Positions 41,404-50,490 of a stretch of DNA of 64,000 bases are shown piece after piece. The position numbers and the translations under genes are program-made. Position 1 is the stretch's first letter, and the number at the start of each line of letters is the position of its first letter. Location of the stretch: contig NZ_JABBJF010000008.1 in assembly GCF_014218705.1 (NCBI RefSeq), positions 62,001-126,000 on the forward strand. Reading direction: 5' to 3'. Under the pieces are notes generated by a model, which saw only the letters and a list, made by a program, of their open reading frames with translations, was not told where the DNA came from and searched no databases. The DNA is from Kluyvera sichuanensis. Its GTDB lineage: Bacteria; Pseudomonadota; Gammaproteobacteria; Enterobacterales; Enterobacteriaceae.

Positions 41404-42396
41404 ATGAGTCAGAATACGCTGAAAGTTCATGATTTAAATGAAGACGCGGAATTTGATGAGAATGGAGTAGAGGTTTTCGATGAGAAAGCCTTGAGTGAAG
41501 AGGAACCCAGTGACAACGAACTCGCGGAAGAAGAGCTCTTATCGCAGGGTGCTACTCAACGTGTACTCGATGCGACTCAGCTTTACTTAGGCGAGATCGG
41601 CTATTCTCCGTTATTGACCGCTGAAGAAGAAGTCTATTTTGCTCGTCGTGCTCTGCGTGGCGATGTAGCCTCACGCCGTCGGATGATTGAAAGCAACCTC
41701 CGTCTGGTGGTGAAAATTGCCCGCCGTTACGGCAATCGTGGTCTGGCGCTGCTGGATCTTATCGAAGAGGGCAATCTGGGGCTGATTCGTGCCGTAGAGA
41801 AGTTCGACCCAGAACGTGGGTTCCGTTTTTCAACCTACGCCACCTGGTGGATCCGTCAGACTATTGAACGGGCTATCATGAACCAAACCCGTACCATTCG
41901 TCTGCCAATCCATATTGTTAAAGAGCTGAACGTTTATCTGCGTACCGCGCGTGAACTGTCGCACAAGCTGGATCACGAACCGAGTGCGGAAGAGATTGCC
42001 GAACAGCTGGATAAACCGGTTGATGACGTAAGCCGTATGCTGCGTCTCAATGAACGCATCACCTCAGTTGATACGCCGCTGGGCGGGGATTCTGAGAAAG
42101 CGCTGCTGGACATCCTGGCCGATGAAAATGAAAACGGCCCGGAAGACACCACGCAGGACGATGACATGAAGCAAAGCATCGTGAAATGGCTGTTCGAGCT
42201 GAACGCCAAACAACGAGAAGTGCTGGCGCGTCGTTTTGGTCTGTTGGGGTATGAAGCAGCTACGCTGGAAGATGTCGGTCGCGAGATTGGCCTGACCCGC
42301 GAGCGCGTGCGTCAGATTCAGGTTGAAGGTCTGCGTCGTCTGCGCGAAATCCTGCAGACTCAGGGGCTGAATATCGAAGCGCTGTTCCGCGAGTAA
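41404..42396 (+). CDS. rpoS: RpoS, stationary-phase/general stress sigma factor (sigma-38)
   Basis: RpoS directs RNA polymerase to general stress and stationary-phase promoters. The 330-residue protein has regions 1.2 ([17 protein letters not shown]), 2 ([31 protein letters not shown]), 3 and 4 ([22 protein letters not shown]). The frame is intact with no nonsense mutation. ATG 41404 follows GGAG; the longer frame from 41359 is not native. The long structured leader implies control by Hfq and small RNAs as in E. coli. Confidence 0.98.
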   Translation: MSQNTLKVHDLNEDAEFDENGVEVFDEKALSEEEPSDNELAEEELLSQGATQRVLDATQLYLGEIGYSPLLTAEEEVYFARRALRGDVASRRRMIESNLRLVVKIARRYGNRGLALLDLIEEGNLGLIRAVEKFDPERGFRFSTYATWWIRQTIERAIMNQTRTIRLPIHIVKELNVYLRTARELSHKLDHEPSAEEIAEQLDKPVDDVSRMLRLNERITSVDTPLGGDSEKALLDILADENENGPEDTTQDDDMKQSIVKWLFELNAKQREVLARRFGLLGYEAATLEDVGREIGLTRERVRQIQVEGLRRLREILQTQGLNIEALFRE

Positions 42397-42414
42397 TAAA
42401 GTTTTGTTCAAAGA

Positions 42415-42439
42415 GGTCAGCAGCAATGCTGGCCTTTTT
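42415..42439 (+). terminator. rpoS terminator
   Basis: GGTCAGCA (42415-42422) pairs with TGCTGGCC (42427-42434), eight pairs with one G-U, followed by TTTTTC. Confidence 0.85.
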
Positions 42440-42457
42440 CTTTGCCTTTTTTCCGTG

Positions 42458-42862
42458 CTATTCCATCATCTTACGCACCAGGTGCGTAAATTGCTCGCGT
42501 TCTTCGGGCGTTAAACGCTGCAAAAATTCGTTATCGACGCGATTTCCCACCGGCTGACTGGCCGCCAGCAGCGCTTCACCTTCTTCTGTCAGAAAGACAA
42601 ACCGGCGACGTTTATCGTCAGGGTCGTGCTCGCGTCTCACCAGCCCTTTGAGCTCCATCCGGCTGAGCATCTCGGCGAGCGTGGCCTTGGTGCTGACCGC
42701 CACGCTGGTTAATGCCACCTGTTCAATGCCTGGGCTTTCAGCAATCGAGCGCATCACCGCATACTGTGGCTTGGTCAGTTCGGGTAATTCCTGCTGCCAG
42801 CGCGAAGTATGCTGCTGAAAAAGATGGCGAAGTAGGTGGAACGCTTCGTTTTTGATTTTCAT
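42458..42862 (-). CDS. MarR-family transcriptional regulator of the kpd operon
   Basis: A 134-residue MarR-type protein. An N-terminal dimerisation helix is followed by a winged helix (LTKPQYAVMRSIAESPG, then STKATLAEMLSRMELKGLVRREHDPDDKRRRFVFLTEEG, a typical MarR wing). It is divergent from kpdB and 152 bases away. Its usual partners are phenolic acids, so it probably represses kpdBCD until a hydroxyarylic acid is present; this is inferred from position and family. Confidence 0.87.
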   Translation of the reverse strand: MKIKNEAFHLLRHLFQQHTSRWQQELPELTKPQYAVMRSIAESPGIEQVALTSVAVSTKATLAEMLSRMELKGLVRREHDPDDKRRRFVFLTEEGEALLAASQPVGNRVDNEFLQRLTPEEREQFTHLVRKMME

Positions 42863-42978
42863 GATGGCTCTCCTGCGGGGTGCGGGTGCCTATGATAGCC
42901 GTTCCCGGCAATTTGAACAAAAAATGCGAGCGAAGACGAACCGTCTTGTCAGCCTCATTCGACAGGAGTAAGTTGAAA

Positions 42979-42998
42979 TATATTGTTCGTACACGAAC
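42979..42998 (+). promoter_or_regulatory. kpdB promoter -10 and MarR-type operator
   Basis: TATATT (42979-42984) is a likely -10 for kpdB. It is directly followed by GTTCGT AC ACGAAC (42985-42998), a 14-base inverted repeat over the predicted start site. This is where a MarR repressor would block initiation. An upstream TTCGAC at 42958 could serve as a -35 at a short 15-base spacing. Confidence 0.55.
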
Positions 42999-43014
42999 GA
43001 AATTGAGGTGAGTG

Positions 43015-43608
43015 ATGAGACTGATTATTGGCATGACGGGCGCGACCGGCGCGCCGCTGGGCGTTGCGCTTCTCCAGGCGCTGCGCGAGATGCCGGAGGT
43101 GGAGACTCACCTGGTCATGTCGAAATGGGCGAAAACTACCATTGAACTGGAGACCCCGTGGAGCGCGCGCGACGTCGCGGCCATGGCCGATTTCAGCCAC
43201 AGCCCGGCAGACCAGGCAGCCACTATCTCTTCCGGCTCTTTCCAGACCGACGGCATGATTATTATCCCGTGCAGCATGAAAACGCTGGCCGGTATTCGGG
43301 CAGGCTACGCTGAAGGGCTGGTTGGGCGCGCTGCCGACGTGGTGATGAAAGAGGGGCGCAAGCTGGTGCTGGTGCCGCGCGAAATGCCGCTCAGCACTAT
43401 TCATCTGGAAAATATGCTGGCGCTTTCCCGCATGGGCGTGGCGATGGTGCCCCCGATGCCGGCTTTTTATAACCACCCGGAAACGGTAGACGACATTGTT
43501 CAGCATGTGGTGACGCGAGTGCTCGATCAGTTCGGCCTCAAACACGATAAAGCGCGCCGCTGGCAGGGGTTACCGGCGACGAAACAACTTTCACAGGAGA
43601 ATGCATAA
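43015..43608 (+). CDS. kpdB: KpdB, UbiX-like flavin prenyltransferase
   Basis: The 197-residue protein belongs to the UbiX/Pad1 family, which prenylates FMN to make the cofactor of UbiD-type decarboxylases. It shows the flavoprotein loop GMTGATGAPLGVALL near residue 6, SSGSFQTDGMIIIPCSMKTLAGI near 75 and LVLVPREMPLSTIHLENML near 120. ATG 43015 follows GAGGTGA; a GTG three bases earlier is possible. Its TAA overlaps kpdC. Chromosomal ubiX proper is elsewhere in enterics, so this is the operon-dedicated copy. Confidence 0.93.
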   Translation: MRLIIGMTGATGAPLGVALLQALREMPEVETHLVMSKWAKTTIELETPWSARDVAAMADFSHSPADQAATISSGSFQTDGMIIIPCSMKTLAGIRAGYAEGLVGRAADVVMKEGRKLVLVPREMPLSTIHLENMLALSRMGVAMVPPMPAFYNHPETVDDIVQHVVTRVLDQFGLKHDKARRWQGLPATKQLSQENA

Positions 43609-45035
43609 TGGCTTTTGATGACTTACGCGGTTTTTTGCAGGCGCTGGAAGACCAGGGGCAGCTGCTCAAAATCAGTGAAGAGGTAAACGCCGAACCGGAT
43701 CTGGCGGCCGCGGCCAATGCGACAGGACGTATTGGCGACGGTGCGCCAGCCGTATGGTTTGACAATATCCGCGGCTTTACCGATGCCCGCGTGGTGATGA
43801 ACACCATCGGCTCCTGGCAGAACCATGCGATTTCGCTAGGCCTGCCGATGAATACGCCGGTGAAAAAACAGATTGATGAGTTTATTCGCCGCTGGGACAA
43901 GTTCCCGATTACGCCGGAGCGCCGTGCTAACCCGGCGTGGGCGGAAAATACCGTTGATGGTGACGATATTAATCTGTTCGATATCCTGCCGCTGTTCCGC
44001 CTGAACGACGGTGACGGCGGTTTCTACCTCGACAAAGCATGCGTCGTTTCCCGCGATCCGCTGGACCCGGACAACTTTGGCAAGCAGAACGTCGGCATCT
44101 ACCGTATGGAAGTGAAGGGCAAGCGTAAGCTCGGCCTGCAACCGGTGCCGATGCACGATATCGCACTGCACCTGCATAAAGCGGAAGAGCGCGGTGAAGA
44201 CCTGCCGATTGCTATCACCCTTGGTAACGATCCGATTATTACCCTGATGGGCGCCACACCGCTGAAATATGATCAGTCCGAATATGAGATGGCCGGTGCG
44301 CTGCGCGAAAGCCCGTACCCAATTGCCACCGCACCGCTAACCGGCTTTGACGTGCCGTGGGGCTCTGAGGTGATCATCGAAGGGGTTATCGAAGGGCGTA
44401 AGCGTGAAATTGAAGGCCCGTTCGGTGAGTTTACCGGCCACTATTCCGGCGGCCGCAACATGACGGTAGTGCGCATTGATAAAGTCTCTTATCGCACCAA
44501 GCCGATTTTTGAATCCCTCTACCTCGGCATGCCGTGGACTGAAATTGACTACCTGATGGGCCCGGCCACCTGCGTACCGCTGTATCAGCAGCTAAAAGCC
44601 GAGTTCCCGGAAGTGCAGGCGGTCAACGCCATGTACACCCACGGCCTGCTGGCGATCATCTCCACCAAAAAACGCTACGGCGGCTTTGCCCGCGCGGTTG
44701 GCCTGCGTGCCATGACCACGCCGCATGGTCTGGGCTACGTGAAGATGGTGATTATGGTCGATGAAGACGTCGACCCGTTCAACCTGCCGCAGGTGATGTG
44801 GGCGCTGTCGTCGAAGGTGAACCCGGCGGGCGATCTGGTGCAGTTGCCGAATATGTCGGTGCTGGAGCTCGACCCTGGCTCAAGCCCGGCGGGGATTACC
44901 GACAAACTGATTATCGACGCTACCACGCCGGTTGCGCCGGACAACCGTGGTCACTACAGCCAGCCGGTACAGGATTTACCTGAAACCAAGGCCTGGTCTG
45001 AAAAACTGACCGCTATGCTGGCTAACCGTAAGTAA
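43608..45035 (+). CDS. kpdC: KpdC, UbiD-family hydroxyarylic acid decarboxylase
   Basis: A 475-residue UbiD-family enzyme that reversibly decarboxylates aromatic acids such as 4-hydroxybenzoate or vanillate with prenylated FMN. Conserved blocks include GIYRMEVKGKRKLGLQP (with the catalytic Arg region) and EVIIEGVIEGRKREIEGPFGEFTGHYSG (the Glu-rich active site). The C-terminus carries the usual oligomerisation tail. In Klebsiella the set is called kpdBCD and in pathogenic E. coli ecdBCD; the exact substrate cannot be read from sequence. Confidence 0.93.
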   Translation: MAFDDLRGFLQALEDQGQLLKISEEVNAEPDLAAAANATGRIGDGAPAVWFDNIRGFTDARVVMNTIGSWQNHAISLGLPMNTPVKKQIDEFIRRWDKFPITPERRANPAWAENTVDGDDINLFDILPLFRLNDGDGGFYLDKACVVSRDPLDPDNFGKQNVGIYRMEVKGKRKLGLQPVPMHDIALHLHKAEERGEDLPIAITLGNDPIITLMGATPLKYDQSEYEMAGALRESPYPIATAPLTGFDVPWGSEVIIEGVIEGRKREIEGPFGEFTGHYSGGRNMTVVRIDKVSYRTKPIFESLYLGMPWTEIDYLMGPATCVPLYQQLKAEFPEVQAVNAMYTHGLLAIISTKKRYGGFARAVGLRAMTTPHGLGYVKMVIMVDEDVDPFNLPQVMWALSSKVNPAGDLVQLPNMSVLELDPGSSPAGITDKLIIDATTPVAPDNRGHYSQPVQDLPETKAWSEKLTAMLANRK

Positions 45036-45045
45036 GGAGGAAAAG

Positions 45046-45282
45046 ATGATTTGTCCACGTTGCGCCGATGAACATATTGAAGTGATGGCGAAATCGCCGG
45101 TAAAAGATGTCTGGACCGTATACCAGTGCCAGCATTGCCTGTACACCTGGCGCGATACCGAACCGCTACGCCGCACTAGCCGCGAACATTATCCGGAAGC
45201 GTTCCGCATGACGCAGAAAGATATTGATGACGCGCCAATGGTGCCAAGCATTCCACCGCTGCTGGCGGAAGATAAGCGCTAA
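45046..45282 (+). CDS. kpdD: KpdD, small zinc-ribbon subunit of the decarboxylase
   Basis: A 78-residue protein with two CxxC pairs (MICPRCADEH and CQHCLYTW) that should bind zinc, followed by a proline-rich tail. It is the third gene of the non-oxidative hydroxyarylic acid decarboxylase operon in enterics and is needed for activity in reported systems. The ribosome site is AAGGAGG, 10 bases after kpdC. Confidence 0.92.
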   Translation: MICPRCADEHIEVMAKSPVKDVWTVYQCQHCLYTWRDTEPLRRTSREHYPEAFRMTQKDIDDAPMVPSIPPLLAEDKR

Positions 45283-45288
45283 TGCACT

Positions 45289-45328
45289 CAACAGCGATGG
45301 GGTTTCGCCTCGTCGCTGTTGTTTTTTT
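45289..45328 (+). terminator. kpdBCD terminator
   Basis: CAACAGCGA (45289-45297) pairs with TCGCTGTTG (45313-45321), with inner pairing of GGGG/CGCC bases, followed by seven T. Confidence 0.9.
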
Positions 45329-45909
45329 ATACGAGGATTGCTGCTCATATTCTGGATTTTTTCTTATTTCTGAGACGCTCAATATTCCAGGACATGTAAA
45401 TATAGCCATGGTTTTAAAAACAGTGTTGACACCGTGCGATAAATGCGTAGATTAAGTATTAACAGCACAATAAAAGTAAGTGTTTATTCAGAAGTACTGG
45501 GGTTAACCATTTTGTAAATAAGGCCACGAAGTTTGTAGTTTGGGATGCAGCATGTTTTAAGGCCTCGTAGTGATTGTGCTGGAACGCAAAATGGTAGAGT
45601 ATGCGCGACGATGTAAGGTATTGTTTTAAAGTGATTTGCTGCGATTATCGCATCATGGTAAACGCAACGGTAATAAGGCAACGCATCAAAGAGTATATGT
45701 CGCGATGGGGAATGTACTTGTTTAAGGCGCCATGCTTAAGTTCGTGATAAGGCTGGCGGTATGTGCAACAGGATAAATGGAGGGAGGTTTTTAAGTTTTA
45801 ATGCCCAATATTATCTGTAGTAAACGGGTGCATTTGAAAGCAGTATAAATTGTAGTAATAATTCAGTAAGTTAATTAATGTTAAACCTGAAGTTTGTAGT
45901 ATTCTAAAA
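45329..45909. other. AT-richer gap in the rpoS-mutS variable region
   Basis: About 580 bases without a convincing ORF, visibly richer in A and T than its surroundings. It contains the orphan promoter above and a 12-base direct repeat, GAAGTTTGTAGT, at 45528-45539 and 45889-45900. A 65-codon minus-strand frame (45484-45681) was considered and not called. The stretch may encode an RNA or be the remnant of replaced genes; the rpoS-mutS interval is known to vary among enterics. Confidence 0.45.
45426..45453 (+). promoter_or_regulatory. Orphan promoter in the kpdD-mutS gap
   Basis: A consensus TTGACA (45426-45431) and TAGATT (45448-45453, 4 of 6 matches to TATAAT) are 16 bases apart. They lie downstream of the kpd terminator and upstream of no recognised ORF. 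A start near 45460 and the terminator at 45910-45939 would define a transcript of about 480 bases. Confidence 0.45.
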
Positions 45910-45939
45910 GCCCTTGCCGTACTGGTGAGGGCTTTTTTT
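45910..45939 (+). terminator. Strong orphan terminator in the kpdD-mutS gap
   Basis: GCCCTTGCC (45910-45918) pairs with GGTGAGGGC (45924-45932), nine pairs with two wobbles, followed by seven T on the plus strand. No rightward gene ends here. On the minus strand only TTTT follows, so it may also back up the mutS terminator. Confidence 0.8.
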
Positions 45940-45992
45940 CATTTGACGTATGCGTACATTTTTATTTTTCGATAAATTCAACCGCGATAAAG

Positions 45993-46021
45993 GCGCCACT
46001 TCAACATAAGCGAAGCGGCGC
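45993..46021 (-). terminator. mutS terminator-like hairpin
   Basis: GCGCCACTTC (45993-46002) and GAAGCGGCGC (46012-46021) form ten pairs when read as minus-strand RNA, because the single mismatch becomes G-U there. That orientation bias supports a role in ending mutS, whose stop is at 46028. The T-tract (CCTTTATC) is weak. Confidence 0.6.
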
Positions 46022-46027
46022 GGATAA

Positions 46028-48589
46028 TTACACCATTCCCTTCAGACGATAAATCCACTCCAGCGCCTGACGCGGGCTCAGCGAGTCAGGATCCAGACCT
46101 TCCAGCGCTTCTACCGCCGGAGAGACCTCTTCTGGAGCCGACAATAGCGACATCTGCGTACCATCGACCTGTGTCGCTGCTGCGTTTGGTGAGATGCTTT
46201 CCAGCTCGCGCAGCTTCTGACGCGCACGCTTGATCACCTCTTTCGGCACGCCCGCCAGTTGCGCTACCGCCAGACCATAGCTCTTGCTGGCCGCGCCGTC
46301 CTGCACGCTGTGCATAAAGGCGATGGTATCGCCGTGCTCCAGCGCATCCAGATGGACGTTCGCCACGCCTTCCATTTTCTCCGGCAACTGTGTCAGCTCG
46401 AAGTAGTGGGTCGCAAACAGCGTTAACGCCTTGATCTTATTCGCCAGATTCTCCGCACAGGCCCAGGCCAACGACAGACCGTCATAGGTTGACGTACCGC
46501 GGCCAATCTCGTCCATCAGCACCAGGCTGTTTTCGGTGGCGTTATGCAGAATATTGGCGGTTTCGGTCATCTCCACCATAAAGGTTGAGCGGCCGGAGGC
46601 CAGGTCATCCGCCGCGCCCACGCGGGTGAAGATACGGTCGATAGGGCCAATCTCCACGCTCTGCGCCGGAACATAGCTACCGATATAGGCCAGCAGTGCA
46701 ATCAACGCCGTTTGCCGCATATAGGTGCTTTTACCGCCCATGTTTGGACCGGTAATGATCAGCATTCGACGCTGCGGCGACAGGGTCAGCGGGTTGGCGA
46801 TAAACGGCTCGTTCAGTACCTGTTCCACCACCGGATGGCGGCCTTCGATAATCCGGATGCCAGGTTTATCGATAAACGTTGGGCAGGTGTAGTTAAGCGC
46901 GTAGGCGCGCTCCGCGAGGTTCACCAGCACGTCCAGCTCTGCCAGCGCGCTGGCACTCTGCTGAAGGTCTCCCAGATGCGGCAGCAGCAGGTCGAACAGT
47001 TCGTCATAGAGCTGTTTTTCCAGCGCCAGTGCCTTACCTTTCGAGGTCAGAACTTTGTCTTCGTACTCTTTCAGCTCAGGGATGATATAGCGTTCGGCGT
47101 TTTTCAGCGTCTGGCGGCGCACGTAGTTGATTGGCGCCATATGGCTCTGACCGCGGCTGATCTGAATGTAATAACCGTGGACGGCGTTATACCCGACTTT
47201 CAGCGTATCCAGCCCGGTGCGCTCGCGTTCGCGAATTTCCAGACGATCGAGGTAATCGGTCGCGCCATCGGCCAGCGCGCGCCACTCGTCGAGCTCTTCA
47301 TGGTAGCCTGGGGCAATCACGCCGCCATCGCGCACCAGCACCGGCGGAGCATCAATAATCGCCCGTTCCAGCAGCTCGCGTAGTTCGGTGAACTCGCCCA
47401 TCTTCTCGCGCAGCATCTGCACCGGCGCGCTGTCGACGCTTTCCAGTTGTGCACGCAGTTCCGGCAGTTGCTGGAAGGCGTGACGCATACGGGCGAGGTC
47501 GCGCGGACGCGCGGTGCGCAGCGCCAGACGAGCAAGGATACGTTCCAGGTCGCCGACCTGACGCAGCACCGGTTGCAGATCGGCGGTGACATCCTGTAGT
47601 GCGCCGATGGTCTGCTGGCGTTCGGTCAAGGTTTTGATATCGCGCACCGGCATATGCAGCCAGCGCTTAAGCATACGGCTGCCCATCGGCGTGACGGTGC
47701 AGTCGAGCACGGAGGCAAGGGTGTTTTCCAGCCCGCCCGCCAGGTTCTGGGTGATCTCCAGATTGCGGCGCGTGGCGGCATCCATAATGATGCTGTCCTG
47801 CTGGCGATCCATGGTGATGGAGCGGATGTGCGGCAGCGAGGTCCGCTGGGTGTCCTTCACGTATTGCAGCAGACAGCCTGCTGCACAAAGCCCACGCGGT
47901 GCGCCTTCAACGCCAAAGCCAACCAGGTCACGCGTGCCAAATTGCAGATTCAGCTGCTGACGCGCGGTGTCGATTTCGAACTCCCACAGCGGGCGACGGC
48001 GCAGGCCGCGGCGACCTTCAATCAGCGCCATCTCGGCAAAGTCTTCGGCGTACAGCAGCTCGGCAGGGTTCGTGCGCTGCAGTTCAGCGGCCATGGTTTC
48101 ACGGTCGGCCGGTTCGCTGATGCGAAAACGCCCGGAGCTGATATCCAGCGTGGCGTAGCCATAGCCTTTGCTGTCCTGCCAGACGGCGGCGAGGAGGTTG
48201 TCCTGGCGCTCCTGCAGCAGCGCTTCATCGCTGATGGTACCCGGCGTGACGATACGCACGACTTTGCGCTCGACCGGACCTTTGCTGGTGGCCGGGTCGC
48301 CAACCTGTTCGCAAATGGCGACGGATTCGCCCTGATTCACCAGTTTGGCGAGGTAGTTTTCTACCGCGTGGTGCGGGATACCCGCCATCGGAATCGGTTC
48401 ACCGGCAGAAGCGCCGCGTTTGGTTAGCGAGATGTCGAGCAGCTGCGATGCGCGTTTCGCATCGTCATAAAACATCTCGTAAAAGTCACCCATGCGGTAG
48501 AACAGCAGGATCTCGGGATGCTGCGCTTTCAGCTTCAGATACTGCTGCATCATCGGCGTGTGTGCGTCGAAATTGTCGATTGTACTCAT
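46028..48589 (-). CDS. mutS: MutS, DNA mismatch recognition protein
   Basis: MutS binds base mismatches and small loops and recruits MutL to start methyl-directed repair. The 853-residue protein has the mismatch-stacking Phe36-x-Glu38 in [13 protein letters not shown]. Connector, core and clamp domains follow, then the ATPase with Walker [10 protein letters not shown] near residue 615 and [20 protein letters not shown]-terminal tetramerisation tail ends in [11 protein letters not shown]. It is intact. It is transcribed towards kpdBCD and away from yedE. Confidence 0.98.
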   Translation of the reverse strand: MSTIDNFDAHTPMMQQYLKLKAQHPEILLFYRMGDFYEMFYDDAKRASQLLDISLTKRGASAGEPIPMAGIPHHAVENYLAKLVNQGESVAICEQVGDPATSKGPVERKVVRIVTPGTISDEALLQERQDNLLAAVWQDSKGYGYATLDISSGRFRISEPADRETMAAELQRTNPAELLYAEDFAEMALIEGRRGLRRRPLWEFEIDTARQQLNLQFGTRDLVGFGVEGAPRGLCAAGCLLQYVKDTQRTSLPHIRSITMDRQQDSIIMDAATRRNLEITQNLAGGLENTLASVLDCTVTPMGSRMLKRWLHMPVRDIKTLTERQQTIGALQDVTADLQPVLRQVGDLERILARLALRTARPRDLARMRHAFQQLPELRAQLESVDSAPVQMLREKMGEFTELRELLERAIIDAPPVLVRDGGVIAPGYHEELDEWRALADGATDYLDRLEIRERERTGLDTLKVGYNAVHGYYIQISRGQSHMAPINYVRRQTLKNAERYIIPELKEYEDKVLTSKGKALALEKQLYDELFDLLLPHLGDLQQSASALAELDVLVNLAERAYALNYTCPTFIDKPGIRIIEGRHPVVEQVLNEPFIANPLTLSPQRRMLIITGPNMGGKSTYMRQTALIALLAYIGSYVPAQSVEIGPIDRIFTRVGAADDLASGRSTFMVEMTETANILHNATENSLVLMDEIGRGTSTYDGLSLAWACAENLANKIKALTLFATHYFELTQLPEKMEGVANVHLDALEHGDTIAFMHSVQDGAASKSYGLAVAQLAGVPKEVIKRARQKLRELESISPNAAATQVDGTQMSLLSAPEEVSPAVEALEGLDPDSLSPRQALEWIYRLKGMV

Positions 48590-48892
48590 CCGTTTGTGAT
48601 GTCCATTTTCTTGAATTTTACTGAGTGCGTAATGTGTTCGGACTCATCTGGTGCCGTGGATCTCATGAAATCCGGCCTCTTTTTTCATGAGTACGTAGGC
48701 TGCATGATAACGGAGTCTGAAGGACAGGAAAACAGAAGAGGGGGCCTCGTCCTGAAATGGCCTCGTCGGCAAATTGATCTCGCCGACCTTTTGCGACGGT
48801 TGTCATTCTCCTGAAAGCGTTAGCCGCTATAATCCCCGGCTCTTGTGCGGTTCTTCGTACAAGGCTCCTTCTGAGTTCAGAGGCTAACATCG
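48590..48892 (+). promoter_or_regulatory. mutS-yedE divergent region with yedE promoter
   Basis: A perfect -10, TATAAT (48828-48833), precedes yedE by 60 bases; no good -35 stands at normal spacing (TTGTCA at 48800 is 22 bases away). The remaining 240 bases should include the mutS promoter. No ORF or RNA gene is supported. Confidence 0.45.
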
Positions 48893-50104
48893 ATGACATG
48901 GCAACAATTTAAACACACCTTCCTGATCAAATTCTGGTCTCCGGTTCCTGCGGTAATCGCGGCCGGTATTCTCTCCACCTATTACTTCGGTATCACCGGC
49001 ACCTTCTGGGCGGTGACGGGCGAGTTCACGCGCTGGGGCGGGCAACTGCTGCAACTGGCGGGCGTACATACTGAGACCTGGGGTTATTACAAGCTGATTG
49101 GCCTCGACGGCACGCCGCTGACGCGTATCGACGGCATGATGATTATCGGCATGTTCGGCGGCTGTTTTGCCGCAGCGCTGTGGGCCAATAACGTTAAGCT
49201 GCGTTTGCCGAAAAGCCGCATCCGTATTGTGCAGGCGATTGTCGGTGGCATGATTGCTGGCTTTGGCGCGCGTCTGGCAATGGGTTGTAATCTCGCGGCT
49301 TTCTTTACGGGCATTCCGCAGTTCTCGCTGCACGCCTGGTTCTTCGCGCTGGCGACGGCCCTCGGCTCATGGTTTGGCGCACGCTTCACGCTGCTGCCTA
49401 TCTTCCGTATTCCGGTCAAAATGGTCAAAGTCTCGGCGGCATCGCCGTTGACGCAGCGCCCTGAGCAGGCGCGCCGCCGCTTCCGTTTGGGCATGCTGGT
49501 GTTTATCGGCATGGTCGGCTGGGCGCTGCTGACGGCGGCGGGCAGCCCGAAACTGGGGCTGGCGATGCTGTTCGGCGTGGGCTTTGGCCTGCTGATTGAA
49601 CGGGCGCAAATCTGCTTTACCTCGGCGTTCCGCGACCTGTGGATCACCGGCCGCACACAAATGGCGAAGGCCATTATCTTCGGCATGGCGGTAAGCGCCA
49701 TCGGTATCTTCAGCTACGTGCAGCTGGGCGTGGCGCCAAAAATTATGTGGGCTGGCCCGAATGCGGTGATTGGCGGCCTGTTGTTTGGCTTCGGCATTGT
49801 GCTGGCCGGCGGCTGTGAAACCGGCTGGATGTACCGTGCCGTTGAAGGGCAAGTGCACTACTGGTGGGTAGGGCTCGGCAACGTGATTGGCTCGACCATT
49901 CTGGCCTACTACTGGGACGACATTTCCCCGTCGCTCGCCACGAGCTGGGACAAAGTTAACCTGCTGACCACGTTTGGCCCGCTCGGCGGCCTGCTGGTCA
50001 CCTACGGCCTGTTGCTGATTGCGCTGTTGTTAATTCTTGGCTGGGAAAAACGGTTCTTCCGCCGTCAGGCTTCCACCAGTATTCCTGCGAAGGAGAGTGT
50101 ATGA
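48893..50104 (+). CDS. yedE: YedE, putative selenium/sulfur-compound transporter
   Basis: A 403-residue inner-membrane protein of the YeeE/YedE family with about ten hydrophobic segments. Conserved cysteines thought to relay sulfur or selenium appear in MGCNLAAFFTG and AGGCETGWMYRA. The sequence matches E. coli YedE, linked by others to selenium metabolism, more closely than the thiosulfate transporter TsuA (YeeE). The stop overlaps yedF (ATGA). In E. coli the pair lies near the flagellar genes, so the position next to mutS is different. Confidence 0.9.
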   Translation: MTWQQFKHTFLIKFWSPVPAVIAAGILSTYYFGITGTFWAVTGEFTRWGGQLLQLAGVHTETWGYYKLIGLDGTPLTRIDGMMIIGMFGGCFAAALWANNVKLRLPKSRIRIVQAIVGGMIAGFGARLAMGCNLAAFFTGIPQFSLHAWFFALATALGSWFGARFTLLPIFRIPVKMVKVSAASPLTQRPEQARRRFRLGMLVFIGMVGWALLTAAGSPKLGLAMLFGVGFGLLIERAQICFTSAFRDLWITGRTQMAKAIIFGMAVSAIGIFSYVQLGVAPKIMWAGPNAVIGGLLFGFGIVLAGGCETGWMYRAVEGQVHYWWVGLGNVIGSTILAYYWDDISPSLATSWDKVNLLTTFGPLGGLLVTYGLLLIALLLILGWEKRFFRRQASTSIPAKESV

Positions 50105-50334
50105 AAACGATCGTCCCGGACTATCGTCTGGATATGGTGGGCGAACCTTGTCCGTACCCGGCCGTCGCGACGCTTGAAGCGATGCCGCAGTTAAAGAAAG
50201 GCGAAATACTGGAAGTGGTGAGCGACTGTCCGCAGTCGATTAATAACATCCCGGTGGATGCACGCAATCACGGCTACACCGTGCTCGACATCCAGCAGGA
50301 TGGGCCAACCATCCGCTATTTAATCCAGAAGTAA
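50101..50334 (+). CDS. yedF: YedF, TusA-like sulfur/selenium carrier protein
   Basis: A 77-residue SirA/TusA-fold protein with the CPxP motif in GEPCPYPAV, the cysteine being residue 17, which carries persulfide or selenide in this family. It is nearly identical in memory to E. coli YedF. Translational coupling with yedE fits a model in which YedE imports the compound and YedF receives it. Confidence 0.93.
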   Translation: MKTIVPDYRLDMVGEPCPYPAVATLEAMPQLKKGEILEVVSDCPQSINNIPVDARNHGYTVLDIQQDGPTIRYLIQK

Positions 50335-50339
50335 CCTGT

Positions 50340-50363
50340 CGCCCTCGCCGTCCGGCGAGGGCG
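50340..50363 (+). terminator. yedEF terminator
   Basis: CGCCCTCGCCG (50340-50350) pairs perfectly with CGGCGAGGGCG (50353-50363), 11 bp, beginning 5 bases after the yedF stop and followed by TATTTCCCTTT. Confidence 0.75.
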
Positions 50364-50390
50364 TATTTCCCTTTAATCATAAAATCCCAA

Positions 50391-50406
50391 TGTGTGTTTG
50401 ATCACA
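50391..50406 (+). promoter_or_regulatory. CRP site upstream of the nucleoside-hydrolase-like gene
   Basis: TGTGTGTTTGATCACA fits the CRP pattern TGTGA-N6-TCACA with one mismatch. Possible -35/-10 pairs follow (TTGGTT at 50437 with TTCTAT at 50461, 18 bases), which would place CRP near -74. Confidence 0.6.
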
Positions 50407-50490
50407 GAACCGGCCTGCGCAGTTTACTTTGTTTCCTTGGTTTACTATGTTGTTTGTACTTTCTATCCGACACACCGCATTGAGGTTTAC

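Noticed and set aside
45484-45681. 65-codon minus-strand ORF in the kpdD-mutS gap
   Set aside because: No ribosome site, no recognised family, composition follows AT-rich background, and it opposes the orphan promoter. A weak possibility only.
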